Positions 35,904-50,319 of a DNA stretch of 64,000 nt are shown in pieces. This stretch comes from Sordariomycetes sp. S80-01Y (taxonomy: Eukaryota > Ascomycota > Sordariomycetes), in contig JAXQJY010000027.1 of assembly GCA_037042185.1 (NCBI GenBank), positions 1,364,001-1,428,000 of the forward strand, in the 5' to 3' direction. Each line of letters starts with the position of its first letter. Positions within the stretch are counted from its first letter, which is position 1. The notes beneath the pieces were generated by a model. It did no database searches, was not told the origin of the DNA, and saw nothing but the letters and a program-made list of their open reading frames with translations. The position numbers and the translations under genes are program-made.

Positions 35904-36939
35904 TCAGCGATACCCACGGCTTCTGCTGGGGCTGCGAGACCTGCTCCGGTCATTGTAGCTGCCGCGGCTAGGGCTTCGGCTGCGGCGCCTGTCATGGTAG
36001 CGCCCGCCACCGCCACGCCGTCGGGGAGACATCGACCTGGACCGGGAAGAGACGGAGCCCTTGGAGACACTGCGATACCGACTCCCTCCACTGCGCGGAG
36101 GACCTCCTGCCGGAGATCTTGATCTTGTGACCGAACGCGATGATGGCCGATAGACATCTGACCGTGGACCGTAGCGACCTGGAGGGGAAGGCCGACGACG
36201 GCCGCCACCGCCACCTCCGAAGGGACCAGGCGGAGCACCTCCACGCCCGCTGTTGAAGGGTACCCTAGGGTCAATATTGGCGCCGCGTTTTGCTGTTGGC
36301 GGAGGGGGCGACAGCTTCCTTCGTGGCAGTACAATGGAGACGCTGATAGTCGCGCCGTCGATCTGGGCTTCATGCAAGTGGGCTATGGCATCCTCGGCAT
36401 CGGCCAGGTTGTCGTAAAGCATGAATGCAATTCCTCGATTGGTTCCATCTATTTTAGTCCGGTAAGCAATCTGTACCAGCTGACAATCAGGGCGAGACTC
36501 ACATTGCCTGCTGATTGGGAGGTCAAGGTCCTTAATGTGACCGTACTGGCCGAAGATCTCGTAGAGATGGTCCTCGTTAACGGTTTTTGTCAGACGCTCC
36601 ACGACGATCTGTACCCGGCATGTTAGCCTTTCTGTAGCAGACGGGGGTGACACGACCAAGGCGTACTTTGGTGCAGCTAGCATTAGGCTCGTCGTCGAGA
36701 TCTCTGCTGTCACTGCGGCCCCTGCCTCGACCCCAGCTGAGACTGCGCGAGCGGCTACGAGCTGCATAGCGGCCGTTTCGTCGAGCCGGGGGCGTCGGGG
36801 ATCTAGAGATGGACCGAGAGTCGTAGCGGCGGCGGCGTGGGCGAGGCGAGGGCGATCGAGAGTAGGCAGAACGCGGCGGGGGAGAACGCGTCGCTGAGCG
36901 ATCTCGCCCACGCGACGGGGAGCGCGACGGGGAGGGCAT
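35904..36939 (-). CDS. RNPS1-like SR splicing / exon-junction protein
   Basis: Three exons (36667-36939, 36503-36608, 35904-36448) give 307 residues. An N-terminal RS domain (MPSPSRSPSRGRDRS..) is followed by one RNA recognition motif at about 92-170: RNP2 IVVERL, YEIFGQYGHIKDLDLPI, and RNP1-like GTNRGIAFMLY assembled across an intron. It ends in a Gly/Arg/Ser-rich tail with many RS and SP dipeptides. RNPS1 is a nuclear splicing activator and a peripheral exon-junction complex partner; Schizosaccharomyces and filamentous fungi keep it, baker's yeast does not. SR kinase phosphorylation of the RS repeats is expected. The 58-bp and 54-bp introns interrupt the RRM and the frame is restored only by both splices. 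Confidence 0.88.
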
Positions 36940-37581
36940 GATGTTGGCACGAGCTACCTGATCGGGAAGTGCGCGAAGCTGATGAGGGAAAGAATACTTG
37001 CCAAAGCCCACGATATGTGCAGACGACTGCTGGATGAGGTGTCGTTGGATGAGATCAAGCGCGGCCGCTAATCCGTGTTGGTGGCGCGCTGCTCCTACCT
37101 TAATCTTGCAAACGGCACGAGGGAGACAGGTCATCACGTGAGCGTGTTTGATACAACCTCCAACATCAAGACCTCTGCATCACCTACGACCTGGCGTCAT
37201 AACACTTGATGTGTCTTCAATCTGATTTGAAAAACTTGATGCTGAAAATCCTCTCAAGCATTTTGATTTCCAATCTTGCAATTCACTGAGCTTTGTTGCA
37301 CTTCTCCCAACCCATTCCACGGTCCCCTAGACCTTGACACAGAGGCCTATCGAGGGCCGAATGCAATCCGGGGCTATAGTATCCCTATTCGATCCGGAAT
37401 TCCTCGTATTTTTCAAATGCTTCAAAATGCTTTCTTTTCTTGTAGTGACACCGGCCATCTTGGCGTCCCACGTCAAGCTCTTTTCCCATGTGAGAGCGGA
37501 CGCTTCAACAGACTCGCGCCTCATAGATGACTACGACCTTCCTAGCCCCTTCATCCTATCCCAAACCCTTACAGGGACACT
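36940..37581. other. Intergenic
   Basis: Upstream region of the RNPS1-like gene. An in-frame ATG exists at 37137, but the residues between it and MPSPSRSPS do not resemble the family, so they are treated as leader. No other gene is seen. Confidence 0.45.
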
Positions 37582-37866
37582 TTAATTTGACAACGTTCCA
37601 GCGAAGGTGGTCGCGACAGGGGCCGACTCCTTAATGTCGACCCTCCGCTCTTGTCCCCTTTCCAGCTGTTGCATAGCGCGCTGAGCTCTGCGGCGGGATT
37701 CTAGATGGCGACAATTGAAAACGAAGAAAAGAGCCAGGCCGAAGGCGAGGACGGTGCCGACAATGACGCCAATTTCGAGACCTGTTATGGTCTTTTTCTC
37801 GGACGACGTCTCGAACTCATCTGGAGAATGGAATCGGCCAGCGTCATCTTCGTTGGATGGATACAT
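37582..37866 (-). CDS. Small single-pass membrane protein, hypothetical
   Basis: Single exon, 94 residues, no family recognised. An acidic N-terminus (MYPSNEDDAGRFHSPDEFE) is followed by one strong membrane helix at about residues 29-50 (GLEIGVIVGTVLAFGLALFFVF). The tail is basic and helical (LESRRRAQRAMQQLERGQERR). The charge pattern predicts the C-terminus in the cytosol. A clear helix with sensible flanks makes a chance frame unlikely, but there is no homology evidence. Function unknown. Confidence 0.5.
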   Translation of the reverse strand: MYPSNEDDAGRFHSPDEFETSSEKKTITGLEIGVIVGTVLAFGLALFFVFNCRHLESRRRAQRAMQQLERGQERRVDIKESAPVATTFAGTLSN

Positions 37867-38739
37867 TTTGGTGGAGGCTATTCGTATTTAGGAGTTGAAA
37901 GACTTCTTTGACGTCTCAAAGATCTCGCAAGAAGGTAATGTGATAAATTTCTGAGGCGGAGTGCGCCAGAGTGAGAGGATTTTGATGAGTGCTGGGACCA
38001 CTGACCAAGCAAGGCTGCCGACAGCCGACAGCTGCCAGACTTCAGTAGCTCAAGCTTCCTGGAAAATGGTATGGACTATGGACAGAGATCGAAGGCGCGG
38101 AATTATTCATCAGCAAGGTGCTTGGACTGTCACCTTGCAGGGGCTCATTAAACATGAGGCTACAACGTTTGTTTGACCTCCTTGACATGAGTCTGCACCT
38201 AGGCCACACATTAAAGTTGGATGAAGTAAGGGCGGCAACACAAGTCTCAGACACGACCACACGAAGTCTGTGAATCAATACATTTCCATCCAAGCAGCCA
38301 TACGAGCAGCCATGCGAACGCTACCCACCATTGGCGCCATCCCAGTACGCCAAAGAGCTTCTCTACTCTACTCCCGCAATTTTTAAACATGAAACTGCGA
38401 CCGCAAAAGATATCTCCCACCCCCTCCTGCGACAGTCGCAAAGGTACGCCCTAGCGTTCCACCACGAAGAAGCACGCGCACACTTGCACGCGAAGGGCCT
38501 CAGTGTGCAGATGTGACGAAGACGAGAAGATGATCAAAACTCGCCGCGACCGTTAAAAGGCTCAACCGAGACACAAGGCTCCATTGCCATCTTCAAGAGC
38601 AATCCGATTGCCGTCCGGTTCTCGCGTCGAACAAGCCACTCCCGTCTTATCGGTAAAAGCTACTACGAGGCTGCCTTGAGAGCACCTATGCAACCACAGG
38701 CTGCCCCCATGAACCTTCTAGAGACAACAATTCTCGATC
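37867..38739. other. Intergenic
   Basis: About 870 bp with no supported gene, between the small membrane protein gene and the P450 3' end. Confidence 0.5.
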
Positions 38740-40440
38740 TTATGAGACAGAACTGGGTTGCGGCTCCCCGAACCTCAAAACGCACCCGTTCGCCAGACTC
38801 GTTGTCATGCAGATCTTCTGCAGCATCGGCAAGTCATCACCCGGCTTGATGGACTCGAAGGTCTGGAGCACCCTGGCCAGCAGATACGACATCTGCGTCA
38901 GGGCAAATTGCTGGCCGATGCAGGTTCGCGGCCCGCCGCTGAAGGGTATGTATTCGTACGTTGTGCGCAGCGTTTCCCAGCGTTCGGGGCGGAACTCCTC
39001 GGCGTCGTGGCCGAATACGTCCTTTCGACGATGGAGGCTGTAGAGGCTGTAGCGGACAGATGTATTCTTCGGTACGAATAGCGGCGACTGTCCATCCTCA
39101 CCTCCTCCTTTCGGCAGGACGGTGTCTTTGGCGGCGCAGCGCATGTTGGTCGCTACCGGGGGAAACAGACGCAGTGCTACGTTGGTTAGCAAAGATCAAA
39201 TACAGCCCTCTGGATCTACAACTCACTCTCTTTCAAGATATTGTTCAAGTACTTGAACCCTTTTAGATCCCCCCAAGTTGGCTTCTCCCCATTCAGGACA
39301 GATATTTCCTCCCTTGCCTTTGCCACCACATCCGGCCGTCTCGATAAGATCCAGAACATGGAGCTCATTGTGCCAGCAGTGGTGTCTCTGCCACCAATGA
39401 TAATCGACAGCAGGTGATCACGAATGGCTTCCATTGGAACACCGGTGTTCAGAAGCTCATTGAGAAACACATACGGCCGTTGCTTCGTCTCGAAATCGCC
39501 GACAGCCCTCGCCACATACCGATCGATGAACTGGTGGACCGTCGCGATGGACCTGTCAAACTCCTTGTCCGGAATAAGGAAGCTCAGCCAAGTGCCTTGA
39601 CGGGAACGGAAGGAGGCTGTCTCGAGGGCGTGGTCGAAGGCTTGAGCGAAGTCTGTTGTTTCCTGCGTCGGTTGGACGAGTGTGTTGGTCGAGTATCCGA
39701 ACCTATCTCGTCAGTGAACAGCATGCTTCTTCGGGCGGATCAACTCACATGAAGTCGGTGGATGTATCCATGGCGAGGAGGTACAGCAGGTTTTGAAGCT
39801 CAACAGCACTGCCATCCTTCGGTATCCGGTGCAGTAGTCTTTCCACATGCAGGTCCAGGATCTCCAGATCCGCCACCTGGTTCCGTGTAAACGCAGGCCT
39901 AGCCAACGCCCTAGCCTGCATCCACTCTCTTCCATTGACCGAGAAGATGCTATGCGGCCCGACCGTCAGAGCCGTAGACTTCTGCCTCGAGCCTCCAATG
40001 TACCAATCCTCGAACTTCGTTGATAAGATCGCCTTCATGTTCTCCGGCTCGTTGGTCAGCAGCAGCCACTGGCCCGTCACATGGGTCCAGAACGTCGGCC
40101 CTACACTCTTTACGATACTTTCCAGCAGGGGCAGGAGCTTGTGCGCTTGGAGAGCTCTCGTCATGTCGACGATCCAGTCAGTACCCAACACCCGGTCACG
40201 ATGGGGGTACACAACCCCCGGCTTGCTGCCGTGGGTGCGGTCGTTTGAGAGCCAGTACAGCCGACGCTTGCAGAAATACGCGAGGGGCATCAAAATGACC
40301 AGAGGCCATAGCGGCAGTCGAGGCAGGCATGCTGCTACCTCGTGTTTTGAGTAGTTCGTCGACACATACTCGGCAACAGCAATGACAATGTAAGCCCCTG
40401 CCAGGATGGTCGCAGCAAGGTAAGACACTTCGGCAAACAT
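38740..40440 (-). CDS. Cytochrome P450, CYP52-like (fatty acid/alkane hydroxylase type)
   Basis: Three exons (39749-40440, 39227-39702, 38740-39176; introns 46 and 50 bp) give 534 residues. Two hydrophobic N-terminal segments (about 5-25 and 44-58) anchor it in the ER. The I-helix oxygen-binding motif is GGRDTTAGT. The ExxR motif (KETLR) is built across the second splice junction. PERW-type FRPERW and the heme loop FSGGPRTCIGQQFA follow (heme-ligand Cys about 475). SGGPR.CIGQQFA and KETLRLFPPV are characteristic of the CYP52 clan, whose members mostly hydroxylate alkanes and fatty acids at the terminal carbon. Substrate here is inference. No other secondary-metabolism gene is adjacent. Confidence 0.9.
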
Positions 40441-41910
40441 TTTGGCGGATCTCCTTCAAGGATTACAGTTTGGGACCTAACCCAAGAAGGGCCTATGGCG
40501 GCATCTATATAGCCATCTGCACCTTGATGCTCACATTTGCTGCCGTCCCAACACATGACGGTGGTGCTGCCAACCGCCGCGCCTCCAGCAAATCGCCGTT
40601 GGCCGATTTTCAAAGTGTGTCTTACCGCCGGTGGCCCAGGGCTGAAAAGCCCAGCGCATCATCAAGGCAGAGGTGGCTGTCTCATTGGCTCCATCGTCGA
40701 GGTCTAGTTGGCTGCGCGGTGATTACATACGATGTTTGGGCAGCACAAGTAGACTCACGCGGCCGGCAGGTGCATATGATGTAAAGTGGCCCCGTGTCCT
40801 GCAGCTGGTTGTGCGACATCCCGCTTCCGGGGCCCGCTCGGGCGGCACAGGCAGTTCGAGGACGCTGCGTAGGTCTAGATTTGTGTGTCTAAGGAAATGC
40901 TTGAGGCTCAGCACTCGCAAGATTTGGGGGCCGGGGATGGGGTTCGGATGGTCTACTGGTTGGGGAGGTGGCCGAGATGGATGGATAAGCTGAGCCAAGC
41001 CTGACCGGCATCTATCACAAACGCAGGAAGTCTAACGACAGTTACTGTTCGCGCTCACATCGCGTGATTCATTGGCTCACTGACGGCGCGTAGCCGCGCT
41101 GTTGGTCGGGACGTAGCCCAGAGTCGCATCCCTGCCGACGCTGTTGGTGATATATATCGGTTCCATACTGCGCAGGATTCGACCCTCCTCGACATGGGCG
41201 CAATGCTAAACCAGCCTGCCGGTCCAATCGGCCGCTCAAGGTTGGGTGGTGATATAGCCCGCCCGAGCGACATGATGTAGCTGCATGGAGGGTGCTCGGC
41301 CAAATCCATAAACGGATGTCCTAGGCCCCCATAGTACCTAATCTAGTCAACGGCCCGGGCGGGCTTGCAGCACTATGTAAATAGTTCTACACATGGTATG
41401 CCTACGAAAGTCTTGGAAGGACGAGAAAAGGGTCCTAGGATAGATGGAGATGGTGTTCAAAACCGTACACGTGAATATACTCGGACGAGCCCGAGTTCGA
41501 GTCGATCAACACTCGAGGCACAGGAAATGGGGCGCAATATGGCTGCTTAGCACAGAGCGCCTCGGAGCTGACTTCGCACACTCGCCTCTCACTGGCACTG
41601 ACGAATTGTAGGGTGGACCGTTAGTGTGCCGCGAGTTAAGATCCAGCAAGATGTCCCGGCATCTCTAGCCCCCAAGTCCTTTCAGCAGAGCGTCGCGACA
41701 CCCCAAATTAGGCTCGTTGTCAGCGCAGCACCGTTCAACATTGCATGACTAGCACCTCTGAATGAACCATTTGGTATTTACAACAGAAGCGCCTACCTAG
41801 AAAAACGTTGCTAGACCAAAATAGGAAAATAGCTCGCAAACAACAGGAACCTGCCAACTCCCGGGGGGAATACCCATCTAAGTCTACCAGTACTCGTGCA
41901 TGGTCCCATC
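40441..41910. other. Intergenic
   Basis: About 1.5 kb between the P450 promoter and the ARG5,6 3' end. Short open frames only. Confidence 0.5.
40506..40511 (-). promoter_or_regulatory. TATA box candidate of the P450 gene
   Basis: TATATA 66 bp before the start codon of the P450 gene. The position suits a TATA element with a short leader. Confidence 0.35.
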
Positions 41911-45919
<4,009 letters not shown>

Positions 45920-46691
45920 TCATCGTGTGGCCATAACTAGAACCATGTCAGCTATGTTCGTCTTAGTTTTGGATAGGGATCGTACCGGTGGGAACAATGA
46001 TGATAAGCAGGAGAATGATGATACCGACAATCAAGCAGACACGCATCTTCATGTCCTTCCACCACATTTGCTTGCGCACACGATTGGCGCCACGGCGGAA
46101 GCCTTGGGCCGAGATGGCGAGGTTGTCTGTCTTGTCCTGGAGGGCATCGAGACGCTCACCACGCTGAGAGACCTTGTTGATGTTGTCCCGCATGACACCA
46201 ACGGTGTCGTCGATTTGCTAGCATTCATGTTAGCACTTGAAGCAACTGTGGAACTAGAGACTGCGCTTCGATGGCGATTCAAGACGATGTACTGGCGCCG
46301 ATTGATATGCATGCTTGGGTAGCGGAACACAATAGTACAACTTGGCTTTGCTGGGGACTCTGCGTTCGATCTCCGAGGCCTCAGAAAACCTTCGGTGATG
46401 AAATTTGGCGCCGAAGCCTATCACCTGAACGACTGAGTTCGCTCCCAGTCGTTCTACCACAGAGTTGTCGTAGCCCGATCGTTGTGCGCAGTTGCCCGTA
46501 GCGACCGCAGAGCCGGCATGATCGGTCGCGTGCCATCATCGTTGCGCCGCATCGAAATGCATCTCCAGGGATTTCTCACTACTCACCGCTTGCAGCGCCT
46601 GCGTCCTCGCATTGCCGCCCTGGCCCTGCTGCTGAGGGGCGGACTGGCCGCTGGGGATGTAGGGGTCGTAAGGGGGATCCTGCTCAGGCAT
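45920..46691 (-). CDS. SNC1: v-SNARE synaptobrevin Snc1
   Basis: Three coding exons (46587-46691, 45986-46217, 45920-45936) give 117 residues. The R-SNARE helix runs from [15 protein letters not shown] through [16 protein letters not shown], with the zero-layer arginine in QRGERL, followed by a basic linker ([12 protein letters not shown]) and a C-terminal membrane anchor ([17 protein letters not shown]). Snc1 sits on exocytic vesicles and pairs with plasma-membrane t-SNAREs for fusion at hyphal tips; it is recycled by endocytosis. The N-terminus [15 protein letters not shown] matches other filamentous fungal Snc1 proteins. The last exon is only 17 nt and changes the end to TVMATR; reading through its 49-bp intron would give TGTIPIQN. 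I prefer the spliced form, since VxATR endings are usual in relatives. Intron 1 is 369 bp, long for this window. Confidence 0.88.
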
Positions 46692-47921
46692 GATGACGGT
46701 GGTTTGTCGGGTTTGAATTAATCAAAAACGCTGTCGCTCGAGAAATGCGGATCGTATCGTCGTCGCGGTGAAGTTCGTTGGGAGCGGTTGATGGTTGGGA
46801 AGAGGGCTTGGGTTGCGATGCGAGAAGGTTGGAGGACGAAGAGATGGGGTGAGACGACAAAGACCCTGGGGGAAGGCCAAATCATTCGCTGAGGTGAGCG
46901 ACTCAGTGAGGCGCTGCACGGGTGACGAAAGCACTGGGCTGGGCTGGGCCAGGTGTGGCTGGGATTCACATGCTTGTAGCGCGCGCCACGATGGCTGGTC
47001 GTCCTTCGTTTGACGAGACACCACCGGCGGCTTGAGCCCGCCTGAGACAACCCAAGGTGTTTATGGGGTCGATTTCATTGTCAATAAGCTGCCTTTTCCC
47101 CGGCAGCATGGTCTTTTTGGAAGCGTCAAACGTCCACCGTTGCAGACTGCCGCACATTGGAGCTGTGGCTGGTGAGTCCCGTGGCAGTGTTTCCGCCCCG
47201 CCAAAATTAGAAGCTAAACCGTATCCGACTGTCTACGATGGCTTCCGAATCCTCTACATTGGTTGCCAGCATGGAGCAGGCTTCAACATTCCTAGACCTA
47301 CAGAAGCAGTTGAACCTTCGAGACAGACGCAGCCGAGCAGCACTCCGATCCAAGAGGTGGAGCCAAGCTTGAAATTCCTTGATGGTATCTTTTCGTAGAT
47401 TCCACCTAAGTCAAGATGATGTTTTTGATGCAACAACCCGGCGAGATTGGGTAGTCGAATCAGGTGCTGCTGAGGCCGTGGTACATCTATTATTTCCAAT
47501 ATTCAAAAAGTTACTTACCAGCTAGTCATTAAACCCCCACTTGCAAGAGCAAGTGTCATTCTAAGCGGTTACCTCTTCACGCGATACGCATATTCCTCGG
47601 GAGCCAGGGCGTTCTCAACGGAAACCTCGGGGACACAACGCTTCTCGACAACCCCCATGCACGACCGAGACACCATCAAAGTCATCTCAGAAGGGCTGCA
47701 AGAAGTCGTAGATACCAGGTCGTTCGGATGATCCCATGATTCTCGATAGCTGGTTGAACTAGAGGCGAAACTTGTTGACCAGAGCTATCCCTACGCCGCA
47801 GTCACGTGATTCGAATTCGCCATACAGACGGTAAGATCCAGGCTGCGACTTCAGTGAGTCCACGCTCGGCATCAACAGTCAGACCCAGGGAAAATCCCCC
47901 ATGCCATGTCGAGTCTGACTC
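46692..47921. other. Intergenic, divergent promoters
   Basis: About 1.2 kb upstream of SNC1 and of a Zn2Cys6 gene. A plus-strand frame of 113 codons at 47057-47398 carries no domain and is not called. Confidence 0.45.
47901..47918 (+). promoter_or_regulatory. Minimal upstream ORF (MPCRV) before the Zn2Cys6 gene
   Basis: A five-codon frame ending four bases before the start codon of the regulator gene; a third ATG in another frame overlaps it. If included in the mRNA it could lower translation of the regulator. Inference from sequence only. Confidence 0.3.
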
Positions 47922-48671
47922 ATGGCAGAGAACACGCGTGGTCGAGTTCGAAGAGCTGAGTCTCCAGCCCATAACTCAATTGCGTGCGAAACTTGCCGCA
48001 GCAAGAAGCGGAGAGTAAGGATGCACACACACGCCGCGCATGTCCGGGGTCGTTGAAGCTGACGGCCATTGCAGTGCGACAGGGCTTTGCCATTCTGCTT
48101 GCAATGCTCTCACGATCCTTCGCAATGCCACTATCCTGAGGAGAACAAGCGAGGCCTGCCATTGGGCTACGTCAACAAGTTGGAGGCTCGCCTAGCCGAG
48201 ACTGAAGGTGCTCTCGTCCGGGCTTTGCATGAGAAACACACCGGCACCTATGCAGATATTCCCGTGTGCGACTCCTCATCGAACAAGGCAGACCGCGTTT
48301 CCGAATGGGATGGCCTGCCACTCCAGACAGCTCACCAGGTCGACCTTTGGTATCAATCCAAGCTCATGGGGCTGGAGAGCTCAGAAACAGTCAGCCCGCC
48401 CGCGACGACTAGCTCCGCGATCTCACATCAAACCAACTCACGCAGAGGGCCACGGAGACAGCTCCCTCGAGAGCAACGTGTTACAGCAAGGCACCAACGG
48501 ATGAACCACGCTCGTGAGATGCTATCCCAAGCCCGTTCGGAGGAAGCTCCAGAAAACACCCTCCCGCCAGTTGGAGAGCCGATGGAACTCGTTTCCGGGT
48601 CAGTCCCGACCGACGAGGAGCCCAGCAGAGCGAAGAGGCTTTCCCAGGCCCAAGGGCACGTGTATTTCTAG
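47922..48671 (+). CDS. Short Zn2Cys6 DNA-binding protein without a middle homology region
   Basis: Two exons (47922-48014, 48075-48671) give 229 residues. The zinc cluster is assembled across the intron: CETCRSKKRR joined to CDRALPFCLQC, then SHDPSQCHYPEENKRGLP. It gives six cysteines in the usual C-x2-C-x6-C..C-x2-C..C order. A coiled coil follows (YVNKLEARLAETEGALVRALHE), the usual dimerisation element. The rest is Ser/Pro/Arg-rich and ends QGHVYF. Typical family members are 450-900 residues with a fungal_trans domain, which is missing. The gene could be a natural short regulator or a truncated copy; the 210 bp after the stop show no clear continuation. It is convergent with the NmrA-like gene. 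The 60-bp intron has a GCTGAC branch point. Confidence 0.75.
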
Positions 48672-48885
48672 GCATTAGGTCTACTAAACTCGCCTGCTAC
48701 GCTTTGCGACATCAAAATTGGTAGCCCAGGAGAGCCTCATTTTGCGGCTTTCGCATTTGTGTGGGAGTCAATCGTATTCTTCGAAAGTTTTGCAATGGGC
48801 ATGGACTATGCCATACCGGCGTCTCCTTGTTTACAGATTACATGCAACTCAGGTGTTCAAGCCGGACACTCTGCACACAAGAAAG

Positions 48886-49821
48886 CTAGCCCTTCAAGTA
48901 TGTTTCCTCCACCGCTTCAGACTCCCTCCTCAAGAACTCATCAAAGCTAGTCTTGTTCCCGACCCATTCCTTCAACCACTTGTCACTATCCGCCATATCG
49001 AACCACCCTTCCATCTTTCTCATGCACAACTGCCCTCCGATGAAAGGGTTCACGCTCTTCTGAGCCTCGATCTCTTCATCGCTGTACGTGGCCATCTTCA
49101 GATCCCTGCCAGTTCTCTCTGCCAATTTGCCGATGATATCGCCGATAGCGAGCACCTCATCGGCGTATGCGATGATTTTCCCATGGAAGGCAGTTGGGTT
49201 GAGGAGTGCCTGTGCAGAGAAGGTCCCCATGGTGACGGTGTCCACGCAAGGCAGCTTATCAGTCGGCCGAAGCGCCGTCGTCCAAGAGCCCGTCTCGGCC
49301 AAACCTGAGAGCTGGAATGTGGCAAACGGATTGATGTAGTTCGCATAGAAGTTGGCTGGCCTCAGGATCGTCCACGACAGACCGCACCCCTTGACGGCCT
49401 GTTCGATATCCCACTTCGACGCCATGACCTTGCCAACGGCACTGTCATGGTCAACAGTGGCGTCATTGTGAAAGTCGTCGACACCAACGCCGGACGAGTA
49501 CACAATGTGCTTTACGCCTGCTTCCTTAGCAATGGCAATTATATCGTTGACCTGGCGGAGATTGGCGCCCCAGTCAGCGAAATCGGGCATAAAGTTCATA
49601 AAGATGGCAGAGGTGCCGCTGATAGCCGCACGGAGGGCCTCGTTGTTGTTGAAGTCTCCCGGAGTGAGCTTGACGCCGAGGTCCTCGAGGGCTTTGGCCT
49701 TGGGCGAGGAAGGGTCGCGGGCGAGGGCGTGGATGGAAGGTTTGGGAGCTGTATTGAGGAGGGCGCGCGTGACGGCGCCGCCTTGCGTCCCTGTGGCGCC
49801 GCAGATGAAGAAGGCCGACAT
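48886..49821 (-). CDS. NmrA-like NAD(P)-binding family protein
   Basis: Single exon, 311 residues. The Rossmann nucleotide-binding motif FFICGATGTQGGAVTRALL begins at residue 4. KHIVYSSGVGVDD and WTILRPANFYANYI are the family's later core blocks. The usual short-chain dehydrogenase Tyr-x3-Lys is not obvious, as expected for NmrA/HSCARG proteins. These bind NAD(P) and act as redox-sensing regulators of transcription factors rather than as enzymes; NmrA itself binds the GATA factor AreA. It lies between two Zn2Cys6 genes and shares its promoter with one, which supports, but does not prove, a role as partner of either. Function beyond the family is unknown. Confidence 0.88.
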   Translation of the reverse strand: MSAFFICGATGTQGGAVTRALLNTAPKPSIHALARDPSSPKAKALEDLGVKLTPGDFNNNEALRAAISGTSAIFMNFMPDFADWGANLRQVNDIIAIAKEAGVKHIVYSSGVGVDDFHNDATVDHDSAVGKVMASKWDIEQAVKGCGLSWTILRPANFYANYINPFATFQLSGLAETGSWTTALRPTDKLPCVDTVTMGTFSAQALLNPTAFHGKIIAYADEVLAIGDIIGKLAERTGRDLKMATYSDEEIEAQKSVNPFIGGQLCMRKMEGWFDMADSDKWLKEWVGNKTSFDEFLRRESEAVEETYLKG

Positions 49822-50319
49822 TTCTTGGTTAGAGATTGTTAATTGTCGGATTGATATGTAAGGGGGAAACGGTTCGCTAAGGGGTGGACAAGGAGCTCTC
49901 TTGTAGTGGATGAGTGGAAGGAGGTTGAAGAAGAGGATAGCTCCACGGTCAGGATAAAGTCTTTATATGCACGTTCGCAACCAAAAAACTCCCCATGATG
50001 ACCAGCAGCTGATGGAATTCCGGCTGTTCCTTGATATAACAAAACTCCGATTCAAAGCTAGGACTTCTATGCTGACGGTCGCACATGGGGTGGCATGTGG
50101 AGACGACCCCGGTCATCCTAGAGGCTCTTCTGTTCCGTATTGGGTAGTGCTTAGCGCTGGCGGAAGTCCGCCGTCAGGGACATCATAGCTCTTCAAGTCC
50201 AGCCTCGTCTCACCTCTCCAATTGTCATTCCCATCGTCGCATTCACGACCGAAAGGGGCGCGCCTACGCTTTCTCATATTTCCGCCCACCCCAGTTATCC
50301 TGGTGGCAGCATTGCAGAC
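49822..50319. other. Shared divergent promoter, NmrA-like gene and Zn2Cys6 gene
   Basis: A 498-bp region between two start codons pointing away from each other. It contains the TATA candidate for the NmrA-like gene, listed separately. No gene is seen inside. Confidence 0.5.
49962..49967 (-). promoter_or_regulatory. TATA box candidate of the NmrA-like gene
   Basis: TATAAA on the minus strand, about 140 bp before the start codon, a usual distance in fungi. Confidence 0.4.

Noticed and set aside
47057-47398. 113-codon plus-strand frame
   Set aside because: No domain, no splice partner, and it lies in the upstream region of two other genes.
48718-49308. 196-codon plus-strand frame after the short Zn2Cys6 gene, considered as its missing C-terminal half
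   Set aside because: Most of it is antisense to the NmrA-like gene, it does not resemble a fungal_trans domain, and no donor/acceptor pair joins it in frame convincingly.
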